A stretch of DNA of 7,910 bases from Planctomycetota bacterium (GCA_029777755.1 JAKORQ010000668.1:1-7910), one strand, 5' to 3'. Positions 1-6,740 are shown, numbered from the stretch's first letter. The notes: a model not told the origin generated them from the letters alone. A program made the numbers and translations.

Positions 1-2
1 CC

Positions 3-719
3 CCCGGCAAGCCTCCACGGTGGGAGGAGTTTGCCATCCCGTGGCGCCCGAACATGAACGTGATCTCCTGCCTGCAGTATATCGCTGCGCACCCGATCAC
101 GACCGACGGAAAAGAGACCACCCCTCCGGTGTACGAGGCCGGCTGCCTTGAGGAAGTGTGCGGCGCTTGCACCATGATCATCAATGGGCGGGTGCGGCAG
201 GCATGCTCGGCGCTGGTGGACAAGCTAGGCGAGCCGGGTGAGCCCATCGTGCTGGAGCCGATGACCAAGTTCCCGCTGGTTCGCGACCTGATGGTCGATC
301 GCAGCCGCATCTTCAATGACCTGAAGAAGATCAAGGCGTGGGTGCCGATTGACGGGACATATGACCTTGGCCCGGGGCCGACTATGTCGCAGGAGACGCA
401 GGAAATGCGCTATCCGCTCTCGCGCTGCATCTCCTGTGGATGCTGCCTTGAGGCCTGCCCGCAGTATCGAGAGGATAACGAGTTCGTCGGCGCGGCGATC
501 ATCTCGCAGGCGCGGCTGTTCAACAGCCACCCGGTGGGCGCGGCCCTCGCCGAGGAGCGCCTGGATGCCCTCATGGGCCCCGGTGGCGTCAGCGAGTGCG
601 GCAAGGCCGGCAACTGCGTGGAGGTCTGCCCGAAGCTGATCCCGAATCTCGAGTCGATCGCGGACATCCAGCGGCAGGTTACCGTGCATGCGGTGAAGAA
701 GTTCTTCGCTGGCAAGTAA
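3..719 (+). CDS. sdhB: Succinate dehydrogenase/fumarate reductase iron-sulfur subunit, 5'-truncated by window edge
   Basis: This is the electron-transfer subunit of respiratory complex II. It passes electrons from the flavin of SdhA through three Fe-S clusters to quinone at the cytoplasmic membrane. The open frame runs off the left edge; 17 conserved residues (including FAIPWRPN) precede the first ATG at 54, so that ATG is internal. 238 residues are visible. Numbered from the ATG at 54, the [2Fe-2S] ligands are C31, C36, C39 and C51; the third is Cys, not the Asp of E. coli. They are followed by CISCGCCLEACP (C-x2-C-x2-C-x3-CP) and CGKAGNCVEVCP (C-x5-C-x3-CP), which hold the [4Fe-4S] and [3Fe-4S] clusters. 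The segment VRDLMVDRSR through AWVPIDGTYDLGPGP closely matches the Bacillus-type, menaquinone-associated SdhB as I recall it. It is probably the last gene of an sdh operon, because a strong terminator follows 20 bases after the stop. The family assignment is firm; only the N-terminus is missing. Confidence 0.95.
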   Translation, partial: PGKPPRWEEFAIPWRPNMNVISCLQYIAAHPITTDGKETTPPVYEAGCLEEVCGACTMIINGRVRQACSALVDKLGEPGEPIVLEPMTKFPLVRDLMVDRSRIFNDLKKIKAWVPIDGTYDLGPGPTMSQETQEMRYPLSRCISCGCCLEACPQYREDNEFVGAAIISQARLFNSHPVGAALAEERLDALMGPGGVSECGKAGNCVEVCPKLIPNLESIADIQRQVTVHAVKKFFAGK

Positions 720-738
720 TCTGGATACGAATAGATTG

Positions 739-778
739 GGTGCACGCCACGCGACAACGCGGCGTGCACCGTTGTTTT
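739..778 (+). terminator. Rho-independent terminator after sdhB
   Basis: A perfect 10-base inverted repeat, GGTGCACGCC at 739-748 and GGCGTGCACC at 761-770, is followed by the T-rich run GTTGTTTT at 771-778. It can also fold as a longer hairpin: nine outer pairs, a two-base bulge, then CGCG/CGCG closed by an ACAA loop. The stem starts 20 bases after the sdhB stop. This is the textbook layout of an intrinsic terminator, and it separates the sdh operon from truD. Confidence 0.88.
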
Positions 779-853
779 CCGGCCTGAGGCATACCCAGGC
801 AAAGTGCGCCTGCAGGTCGGATGTTGATTTACGAGAAACCCTGGAAAATACAC

Positions 854-2107
854 ATGCAACTGCCCTGCATTACATCTGATCTGCCCGGCGTTGGCGGCGT
901 GATCAAGCAGTCTCCCGAGGACTTTTTCGTCCAGGAGATTCCGCTGTATGAGCCCTGCGGCAAGGGTGAGCATGTCTATTGCGAGATCGAGAAGAAGGGC
1001 CTGAGCACCTTCGAGGCAGTGAACGCCATCGCCCGGGCACTGGATATCCCGAAGCAGAAGATCGGCTTTGCCGGCATGAAGGACTCCAATGCCGTCACGC
1101 GGCAGATGATTTCGATCCAGGGGGTTAGCGAGGAGCAGTTACAGGCGCTGGAGATCCCCGACATCAAGGTTCTGTGGATCTCGCGGCACACCAACAAGCT
1201 GCGCCTGGGACACCTCAAGGGCAATCGCTTCGCGGTGCGCATCCGCGATGTCGAGCCGACCGATGTCATAAAGGTGGAGCCGATCCTCCGGGCCATCCAG
1301 AAGCGAGGGCTGCCCAACTTCTTCGGCGAGCAGCGCTTTGGTACGCGGCAGAACAACGATCTGCTGGGAGCCGCCCTCATCCGGGATGACAATGTCGGGT
1401 TACTCAAGCTGTTCCTCGGCAGCCCCGATCGCCGGTTCGACAACCCGCAGACGACCCACGCCCGGCGGCTGTTTGATGAGCATCGCAATGAGGAGTCGCT
1501 GCGTGCATGGCCAAGGCGCTCGGGACTGGAGCGGCGGGTGCTGCATCGGCTGATCAAGTCGCGCAAACCGTCGGCGGCCGTGCGTATCATCGATGAGCCG
1601 CTGAAGCGGCTGTGGATCTCGGCTTTGCAGTCGCGCATCTTCAACGAGGTACTGATCCGCCGGCTGGATACCTTCGACCAGATCCTCCCCGGGGACTTTG
1701 CCTGGAAGCATGAGAATGGCGCCTGCTTCCTGGTGGAGGATGCCGAGGCGGATGCCCCGCGTGCCCAGGCTTTTGAGATCAGCCCCACCGGACCGCTGGT
1801 GGGATACCGCATGAGCATGCCCACCGGCGACCCACTCCAGATCGAGCAGGAAGTGCTGGCGAAGTTTGACCTCACGCCCGAGCAATTCCGGCTGGAAGGC
1901 AAGCACAAGGTAAAGGGAGCGCGGCGGCCACTTCGCGTGAAGGTGGAAGACGTGGCGTTCTCCGGCGGCGTGGACAATGAGGGAGCGCATATAACCATCG
2001 CCTTCACCCTGCCGGCCGGGGCGTTCGCCACCGTGCTGCTCAACGAAGTAATGAAGGTCGGCTACGACACGGCAAGCGACGTCCCCGCGCCCGAACCAGA
2101 GGAATAG
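854..2107 (+). CDS. truD: tRNA pseudouridine(13) synthase TruD
   Basis: TruD isomerises uridine 13 to pseudouridine in the D-arm of certain tRNAs, acting alone in the cytoplasm. From the ATG at 854 the protein has 417 residues. The N-terminus (SDLPGVGGVIKQSPEDFFVQE) is typical of the family. The catalytic aspartate is D77 in FAGMKDSNAVT, matching the GxKDxxAxT signature around Asp80 of E. coli. NFFGEQRFG at 155-163 is the second conserved motif. The C-terminal half carries GPLVGYRMSMP and FTLPAGAFATVLLNEVM, which close the family fold. The protein is longer than the 349-residue E. coli enzyme; the extra length lies in the central insertion domain. An in-frame ATG at 821 would add 11 residues and has a weak AGGT upstream. 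I prefer 854 because conserved sequence begins there, but neither start has a strong ribosome binding site. The gene lies just after the sdhB terminator, so it needs its own promoter; I see no convincing one. Confidence 0.93.
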   Translation: MQLPCITSDLPGVGGVIKQSPEDFFVQEIPLYEPCGKGEHVYCEIEKKGLSTFEAVNAIARALDIPKQKIGFAGMKDSNAVTRQMISIQGVSEEQLQALEIPDIKVLWISRHTNKLRLGHLKGNRFAVRIRDVEPTDVIKVEPILRAIQKRGLPNFFGEQRFGTRQNNDLLGAALIRDDNVGLLKLFLGSPDRRFDNPQTTHARRLFDEHRNEESLRAWPRRSGLERRVLHRLIKSRKPSAAVRIIDEPLKRLWISALQSRIFNEVLIRRLDTFDQILPGDFAWKHENGACFLVEDAEADAPRAQAFEISPTGPLVGYRMSMPTGDPLQIEQEVLAKFDLTPEQFRLEGKHKVKGARRPLRVKVEDVAFSGGVDNEGAHITIAFTLPAGAFATVLLNEVMKVGYDTASDVPAPEPEE

Positions 2108-2171
2108 TCCCTCTTGCCCGGTCGTCGAGCAATTCGCCATGCGGCACGTTTCGTTTGCTTCCGACCGACAC

Positions 2172-2177
2172 TAGAAT
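2172..2177 (+). promoter_or_regulatory. Possible -10 element for the membrane-protein gene
   Basis: TAGAAT resembles the TATAAT -10 box and ends eight bases before the ATG at 2186. That would place the transcript start at or within a few bases of the start codon, so the mRNA would be leaderless. No Shine-Dalgarno sequence precedes this gene, which agrees with that reading. No good -35 box lies at 16-18 bases spacing (TTGCTT at 2155-2160 is only 11 bases away), so the call is weak. Confidence 0.3.
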
Positions 2178-2185
2178 CCGTGCAG

Positions 2186-2791
2186 ATGGTGGTAAACAAG
2201 CACGTTAATCGACCTGCCCTGCTCACCATCACCATGTGGGTACTGCTGCTCGTGACGATTGGCGGAGCGGCCCTGCTGGTGCAGCTTAAGAGTGGCCTGT
2301 GGCGGATCGCGCTCACTGACCCGCAGGTACTGGGCACGGTGGAAGTGCGCCTGCCGGTTGGCTGGGATGTGGGATATGGCCGGCGAGGCAGCTCGGAGAT
2401 CATCGAGGCAGTGGAATCCGGCCCGCCACTGCGCCGGCTTCGCATTCAGGTGACACCGCTGGATGAACGATTGGGTCCCACCGATTTCCTGCTCAACAGT
2501 GATCTGATCCGCCTGTGGATGCTCGATCGCGATGACATCAGGCGGATGGAAGAGATCGAGGTTCCCGGCGGCAAGGGGTCGATCATCCATCCACGGCGCG
2601 GTCCGTCGATCGCGGTAATCACGTTCGAGGACCATCGCGCCGTGACGATCCAGCTAAGTTCGCGCACGCGCACTGATGGCAGTGACGATGCCATCATCTA
2701 CCACGTGGCAACCTCCCTTCGCCTGCATGAGCTGCCGGAGGATGAGCCCGAGCCAACATCAACGTGGCTCCCGCAGGGACGCGATATCTAG
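2186..2791 (+). CDS. Hypothetical membrane-anchored protein, possibly PsbP/Mog1-like
   Basis: I do not recognise this gene with certainty. From the ATG at 2186 it encodes 201 residues. A short basic N-terminus (MVVNKHVNRP) is followed by one hydrophobic segment at about residues 11-32, then a soluble domain that is probably extracytoplasmic. That domain starts with VEVRLPVGWDV and ends with IIYHVATSLRLHE. This order (an 'L-P-x-G-W' strand, a central helical part, a final 'hxxhxxSh' helix) is reminiscent of small PsbP/Mog1-fold proteins, but that is only a resemblance. No catalytic motif is visible. The tail (EDEPEPTSTWLPQGRDI) is acidic, Pro-rich and probably disordered. GTG at 2180 is another possible start; TTG at 2114 would add 24 residues unlike a normal N-terminus and is less likely. 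It follows truD by 78 bases on the same strand, possibly from its own promoter. Its stop abuts a repeat element. Confidence 0.75.
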   Translation: MVVNKHVNRPALLTITMWVLLLVTIGGAALLVQLKSGLWRIALTDPQVLGTVEVRLPVGWDVGYGRRGSSEIIEAVESGPPLRRLRIQVTPLDERLGPTDFLLNSDLIRLWMLDRDDIRRMEEIEVPGGKGSIIHPRRGPSIAVITFEDHRAVTIQLSSRTRTDGSDDAIIYHVATSLRLHELPEDEPEPTSTWLPQGRDI

Positions 2792-3089
2792 AACTGCTCA
2801 AGGGCAAGTAGAGCGGCTTGTCCTCAAGCCGCGGACTTCGCGTCGTTGGAGGTCGACCTGGGTATCATTGGCATTGACCGGCATCTAGAGGTCAACGCTG
2901 GCTTGGGTGCGTCGTTGCTTCGCAGTGAAAATGGGTTCTCCATCGTCCTTCGCTATCCCTTGCCCTGATCGAGCATGTGCGCCAAGGATTCCCATACCTC
3001 CCGCGGGCGGACACCTCCCGCTCCACTTCAGGCGAACTGCTCGATACATACGTCCCCTTCGTCGCTACGCTGCTTGCTTCGTGCCTGCT
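2792..3089 (+). repeat. Structured intergenic repeat, copy A (convergent gap)
   Basis: This gap between the converging stops of the membrane-protein gene and mnmG has no credible gene. It aligns by eye, with small gaps, to 6471-6740. Shared blocks in order are AACTG directly after the stop, AAGTRGAGCGGC, a hairpin around TGTCCT, ACTTCG, CATTGACYGGC, GTGAAAAYGGG, GATTCCC and CTCCACTTC..GAACTGCT. Imperfect terminal inverted repeats lie at 2806-2816 (AAGTAGAGCGG) and 3018-3028 (CCGCTCCACTT), with 10 of 11 bases complementary and 223 bases end to end. The last 45 or so bases (3043-3089) match copy B poorly. Internal hairpins lie at 2813-2832, 2874-2895 and 2913-2927. It may be a structured RNA, a MITE-like element or a REP-like extragenic palindrome; the sequence does not decide. 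Confidence 0.72.
2813..2832 (+). other. Hairpin I of repeat copy A
   Basis: A perfect eight-base stem, GCGGCTTG with CAAGCCGC, closes a TCCT loop. No T-tract follows on either strand, so it is not a canonical intrinsic terminator. The matching position in copy B (6492-6512) also forms a stem, with a compensated base pair. Confidence 0.7.
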
Positions 3090-4922
3090 CTATCGGTGAT
3101 GCTCAATGTGTATTTGGAGGACGGTCACGTCGGCCGGCGTGATGCCGCTGATGCGCAGCGCCTGGCCCAGCGATCGCGGGGCCATCTTCATGAACTTCTG
3201 CTTCGCCTCGTTGCGCAACCCGGCTACCCGGCTGTAGTCGATATCCTGCGGTATCAGCTTGTTCTCCAGGTGCATGAGCTTCTCCACCATCCGCCCCTGC
3301 CGCTGGATATAGCCGTCATACTTCACCTGGATCTCGATCTCCTGGCCGGAATGGGCATCGATGCTGGCCAGTTGCGGCAGCTTAGCGGCGAGATCATCCC
3401 AACTTACCCCCTGCTTGCGCAGATAGTCGCCGGCCGGCGTGCCGTCGACGCGCAGTTCGCGCAGCAGCCGCATGCCAAGCTCAACCGACGATTGCCGCCG
3501 CTGGAACCCGGCCCAGCGCTGGTCATCGACCAGGCCAATCTCCCGGCCGATGGGAGTAAGGCGCAGGTCCGCATTGTCATTGCGCAGCAGCAGGCGGTGC
3601 TCGGCGCGGCTGGTGAACATGCGATATGGCTCGACTGGCGGTTTGGTGATCAGGTCGTCGATCATCACGCCAATGTAGGCCTGGTCGCGACGAAGTACGA
3701 AGCTGCACTCGCCGCGGGCAACATACTGGGCGGCATTGACGGCGGCGACAAGTCCCTGGCCGGCCGCCTCCTCGTAGCCGCTGGTGCCGTTTATCTGACC
3801 GGCCAGGAACAGGCCCCGGGTCGTGCGCGTCTCCAGGGTGCTGTGGATCTGATGCGGCCAGACCATGTCATACTCGATCGCGTAGCCGTAGCGGATGAAC
3901 TTCGCCTTCTCCAGTCCGCGGATCAGCGGAACGATCTTCTCCTGGACATCCGCCGGCAGCGAAGTGCTGATGCCGTTACAGTAGATCTCCGGGGTATCCA
4001 GTCCCTCCGGCTCAAGGAAGATGTGGTGCTCGGTCTTCTCGGCGAAGCGAACCACCTTGTCCTCGATGCTGGGACAGTAGCGCGGGCCAACCGACTGTAT
4101 CTGGCCGGAGTACATGGGTGCTCGATGCAGATTGGCGCGGATGATCTCGTGCACCTGCTGGTTGGTGGAGGAGATATGGCAGGGAAGCTGCTTGAGTGGC
4201 GGACGCCAGCAGGAGCGGCTTTCGCCGGGGCCGGGGTACTCATTGAGATACGAGAAAGGCATAGGGTTCTCATCGCCCGGCTGAAGCTCAAGCGAGGAGA
4301 AATCAATCGAATCGCGATGGAGGCGCGGTGGCGTGCCGGTCTTGAGTCGGCCAAGTTCCAGGCCCAGGGCACGGAGGCTGTCGGACAGGTAATTGGCGGC
4401 CGGTTCGCCGAAGCGTCCGCCGGTGCTGCGCGCCTCGCCAGTGTGCATTAGGCCGCGCAGGAATGTGCCTGTGGTGACGATCACCGCGCGGCAGGTCAGC
4501 TCTGCGCCATCCCCCAGCCGCACTCCCCTGACAGACTTGTCGCTGGTGAGGATCTCCACCACTTCGCCGGGGATGATGGTGAGATTGGGGCAGGTCGCCA
4601 GCAGCCGCTGTACCTCGCTGGCGTACTTGTACTTGTCGGCCTGGGCGCGGGGGCCCCAGACGGCCGGCCCCTTGGAGGAGTTAAGCATCCGAAACTGGAT
4701 CCCGGTATTGTCGATGGCGATACCCATCAACCCTCCGAGGGCATCGATCTCGCGGACCATCTGCCCTTTTGCCAGGCCGCCTATGGCGGGGTTGCAGGAC
4801 ATCTGGGCGATACGGCTGGGATCGAGCGTAACCAAAGCCGTGGCACACCCCAGGCGCGACGCTGTCCAGGCAGCTTCCGCGCCCGCGTGGCCGCCACCGA
4901 TCACCAGGATGTCGAACTCCAT
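3090..4922 (-). CDS. mnmG: tRNA uridine-5-carboxymethylaminomethyl(34) synthesis enzyme MnmG (GidA)
   Basis: MnmG is an FAD enzyme that, with the GTPase MnmE, installs the carboxymethylaminomethyl or aminomethyl group on the wobble uridine of several tRNAs, using methylene-tetrahydrofolate and glycine or ammonia. From the ATG at 4922 it has 610 residues, close to the E. coli length of 629. Residues 9-14 (GGGHAG) form the dinucleotide-binding loop for FAD. C43 in MSCNPAIGG and C283 in RYCPSIEDK are the two cysteines conserved in the family. Other family blocks are LKTGTPPRL, GQINGTSGYEEAAGQG (375-390) and YRMFTSRAEHRLLLR (from 433). The C-terminal helical MnmE/tRNA-contact domain ends in ALRISGITPADV. 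A TTG at 4931 would add three residues. ATG is preferred, although its AGGA lies only a few bases upstream. mnmE is not in the window, and mnmG stands alone, divergent from the GNAT gene. Confidence 0.96.
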   Translation of the reverse strand: MEFDILVIGGGHAGAEAAWTASRLGCATALVTLDPSRIAQMSCNPAIGGLAKGQMVREIDALGGLMGIAIDNTGIQFRMLNSSKGPAVWGPRAQADKYKYASEVQRLLATCPNLTIIPGEVVEILTSDKSVRGVRLGDGAELTCRAVIVTTGTFLRGLMHTGEARSTGGRFGEPAANYLSDSLRALGLELGRLKTGTPPRLHRDSIDFSSLELQPGDENPMPFSYLNEYPGPGESRSCWRPPLKQLPCHISSTNQQVHEIIRANLHRAPMYSGQIQSVGPRYCPSIEDKVVRFAEKTEHHIFLEPEGLDTPEIYCNGISTSLPADVQEKIVPLIRGLEKAKFIRYGYAIEYDMVWPHQIHSTLETRTTRGLFLAGQINGTSGYEEAAGQGLVAAVNAAQYVARGECSFVLRRDQAYIGVMIDDLITKPPVEPYRMFTSRAEHRLLLRNDNADLRLTPIGREIGLVDDQRWAGFQRRQSSVELGMRLLRELRVDGTPAGDYLRKQGVSWDDLAAKLPQLASIDAHSGQEIEIQVKYDGYIQRQGRMVEKLMHLENKLIPQDIDYSRVAGLRNEAKQKFMKMAPRSLGQALRISGITPADVTVLQIHIEHHR

Positions 4923-5042
4923 TTTCCTCAAGTCCGGTAATCCATCTCTAATTGGCGTACGTAAGTCAAGCTCTCCCGTTCTGGATCAGCGGCAGTTTCG
5001 GCAACATAAGCTCTGCCCAATGCAGTACATGACCGCACTTGC

Positions 5043-5051
5043 TGCTATATT
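5043..5051 (+). promoter_or_regulatory. Extended -10 promoter for the GNAT gene
   Basis: TGCTATATT fits the extended -10 consensus TGnTATAAT in all but one position, so a -35 box may not be needed; none is clear at the right distance. Transcription would start near 5058-5060, giving a leader of about 30 bases that contains the AGGAG site. It lies in the divergent gap shared with mnmG. Confidence 0.5.
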
Positions 5052-5077
5052 CTCGCGTGCAGCGTATGTAATGGCAC

Positions 5078-5082
5078 AGGAG
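5078..5082 (+). promoter_or_regulatory. Ribosome binding site deciding the GNAT start
   Basis: AGGAG lies five bases before the ATG at 5088 but only two bases before the in-frame GTG at 5085. The spacing therefore favours ATG 5088 as the start. It is the clearest Shine-Dalgarno sequence in the window. Confidence 0.7.
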
Positions 5083-5087
5083 CCGTG

Positions 5088-6470
5088 ATGATCCGATTCC
5101 GACCAATCACAGAAGCAGACTATCCCATCGCCGCACAGGTGATCCGCGAGGCTTTCATGGCCCCTGCCAAACGGTACTCCGTCACCTCCGACACCTGCCC
5201 GATCCACCCTGCGGCGTACTCGATCAGGAGCCTGCGACAGGACCTGGCGATCGGGCGGCAATTCTACGTCCTCGAGGATGAGGAGGCAGATATCATAGGC
5301 TGCGTCAGCCTGCGCGACACCGGGGAGTACATTGAGATCTCCCGGCTGGCGATTGATCCGCTCATGCAGAACCGCGGACACGGCACCGCCCTGCTGGAGC
5401 ATGCGGTTGATCTCGCCAGCAAGCAGGGAGCAAAGTCGGTTCGCATCTTCCTCTTCGCCCAGTCGCCGGAGCTGGCACACTGGCTGCGCAAGCGGGGATT
5501 TTTCCTCACCGACACGTTCGACGTGAACGACGTCCCTGAGCCGGTTTCCACCTATGTCCGGCCGATCGATAGCCCGCCGCCGGCCCATATGCGGATGCTG
5601 GTTCCCGGCGACGAGCCGCAACTGGAGGATTTCCTCCTGCGCCATATCGACTTCTCCGCGATGCTGCTGAGCAACGTGCGCAAAGGCGGCATCATCAATC
5701 GCGGCGAACCGAGGCAGGCAACCTACCTAGGGGCATTCGATGATGGCAAGTTAATCGGTGTTATCGCCCTGTGCTGGAACGGCATGCTGCTGGTTCAGGC
5801 CCCACGCATGCTGGATGAGCTGGCGAGGACGATCGCCTCCATAACTTCGCGGGGCATTGAGGGGATCGTCGCCGACGCCGACCAGGCGCAGCGAGTGACA
5901 CAGGTCCTGTCACTGCCGATCGGGCGGGATCCGCGGGTGATGATGGACTCATACGAGTTCCTGTACGCGCTTGACCTGGAGAAGCTGCAGGTGCCGCCGG
6001 AATTGGCGAACTACCGCTGCCGACGCATGGAGGCGCGTGATGTGCCGATGCTGACCGACTGGATGGTGGAGTTTGAGCAGGAATCGCTCAACCGCCGGCT
6101 GCCGCGTGAGGAGGTGGAGGCAAGCCTGGTTCAGATCGCCGAGGAACGGGACAACCGCTGGGTGCTGGAAGGGCCTGATGGATTGCTCTCCACCACCGGG
6201 TTTAACGCGGCCACCAGGGAAATCGTGCAGGTGGGCGGCGTATACACCCCCCCACCGATCCGCGGCCGACACTATGCCCGCTGCGCGGTGGCAGGCTCGC
6301 TGCTGGAGGCACGCAGCAGCGGCGTGAAGCGATCGGTGCTGTTCACCGCACACCAGAATGAACCCGCCCAGCGGGCCTATGAGGCGCTTGGCTATGAGCG
6401 CATCGGCGAATTCCGGCTACTGCTGTTCCGGGGCCCGGTGGAGCCGAAGCTGGTAGTGCCTGCGTTCTAA
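5088..6470 (+). CDS. Multi-domain GNAT-family N-acetyltransferase
   Basis: This 460-residue protein appears to contain three acetyltransferase-like modules. Residues 1 to about 160 form a complete GNAT domain: RFRPITEADY opens the fold, ISRLAIDPLMQNRGHGTALL holds the acetyl-CoA loop (Q94-N-R-G97-H-G99), and LAHWLRKRGFF is the final helix and strand. The CPIHP near residue 37 recalls a GNAT subgroup with a 'CPxHP' motif. Residues about 165-300 look like a degenerate GNAT-like half (compare DUF4081-type proteins): they keep the strand AFDDGKLIGVIAL but lack an acetyl-CoA loop. Residues about 310-455 form a second GNAT domain with VGGVYTPPPIRGRHYA (loop R392-G-R-H-Y-A397, where a usual Gly is His) and NEPAQRAYEALGYERIGEF. 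The substrate is unknown; small molecule, peptide or protein are all possible. It has its own promoter and a good ribosome binding site, and is transcribed alone. Its stop directly meets repeat copy B. Confidence 0.9.
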   Translation: MIRFRPITEADYPIAAQVIREAFMAPAKRYSVTSDTCPIHPAAYSIRSLRQDLAIGRQFYVLEDEEADIIGCVSLRDTGEYIEISRLAIDPLMQNRGHGTALLEHAVDLASKQGAKSVRIFLFAQSPELAHWLRKRGFFLTDTFDVNDVPEPVSTYVRPIDSPPPAHMRMLVPGDEPQLEDFLLRHIDFSAMLLSNVRKGGIINRGEPRQATYLGAFDDGKLIGVIALCWNGMLLVQAPRMLDELARTIASITSRGIEGIVADADQAQRVTQVLSLPIGRDPRVMMDSYEFLYALDLEKLQVPPELANYRCRRMEARDVPMLTDWMVEFEQESLNRRLPREEVEASLVQIAEERDNRWVLEGPDGLLSTTGFNAATREIVQVGGVYTPPPIRGRHYARCAVAGSLLEARSSGVKRSVLFTAHQNEPAQRAYEALGYERIGEFRLLLFRGPVEPKLVVPAF

Positions 6471-6740
6471 AACTGTCCAACCTCAAGTGGAGCGGCCTGT
6501 CCTGTAGGCCGCGGGACTTCGAGTCGGTGAAGGTCTGCCCAAGTAGAATCCACATTGACTGGCTTCGAGACGTCCAACGTTACTCAGTTACTTCGCCGCT
6601 TTGCGGTGAAAACGGGGAACTGATGAGCGTCTTCCGGTTTTTCCGGCCCCGATCCTGCATGATCGTCGAGGATTCCCTTGTCTCACGCAGGTGGAGACGG
6701 CCACTCCACTTCGGACCGAACTGCTTCGCGTCAATGTCAT
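6471..6740 (+). repeat. Structured intergenic repeat, copy B (convergent gap)
   Basis: This element exactly fills the space between the stop of the GNAT gene and the stop of the converging thioredoxin gene, with no credible gene inside. It is a diverged copy of 2792-3089 in the same orientation and likewise begins with AACTG right after a stop codon. Terminal inverted repeats are AAGTGGAGCGGCC (6485-6497) and GGCCACTCCACTT (6699-6711), with 12 of 13 bases complementary and 227 bases end to end. Hairpins lie at 6492-6512 (GCGGCCT with AGGCCGC), 6555-6577 (TTGAC with GTCCAA, one bulge) and 6592-6610 (TTCGCCGC with GCGGTGAA, TTT loop, one G-U pair). Each has a counterpart at the same place in copy A. 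The core is nearly the same length as in copy A (223 bases). Confidence 0.74.
6592..6610 (+). other. Hairpin III of repeat copy B
   Basis: Arms TTCGCCGC and GCGGTGAA pair over eight positions, one of them G-U, around a TTT loop. The aligned bases of copy A (2913-2927) pair as CGTTGC with GCAGTG around TTC. A T-A pair in A becomes C-G in B, and a T-G pair becomes C-G, so pairing is kept while sequence changes. Confidence 0.6.

Noticed and set aside
54..56. ATG at 54 as the start of sdhB
   Set aside because: Conserved SdhB sequence (FAIPWRPN) continues upstream in the same frame to the window edge, so this Met is internal.
976..2043. Minus-strand open frame of 355 codons opposite truD
   Set aside because: The Ser/Arg-rich, low-complexity translation is typical of an antisense shadow, and truD on the plus strand is clear from its catalytic motif.
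2813..2832. Hairpin I of the repeat as an intrinsic terminator
   Set aside because: The stem is strong, but no T-run follows on the plus strand or on the minus strand. A factor-dependent role cannot be excluded.
2907..4451. Long plus-strand open frame of 514 codons opposite mnmG
   Set aside because: It begins inside repeat copy A and runs antisense through an unmistakable mnmG. Its translation has no recognisable domain and is an effect of GC-rich codon use on the opposite strand.
854..4922. truD and mnmG as a tRNA-modification cluster
   Set aside because: They are on opposite strands, separated by an unrelated gene and a repeat, and act on different tRNA positions. Proximity alone does not support a functional unit.
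4941..4969. mnmG promoter with TTGACT (minus strand, 4969-4964) as -35
   Set aside because: At 17-19 bases downstream the hexamers are GATGGA, ATGGAT and TGGATT, none a convincing -10 box, so I did not list it.
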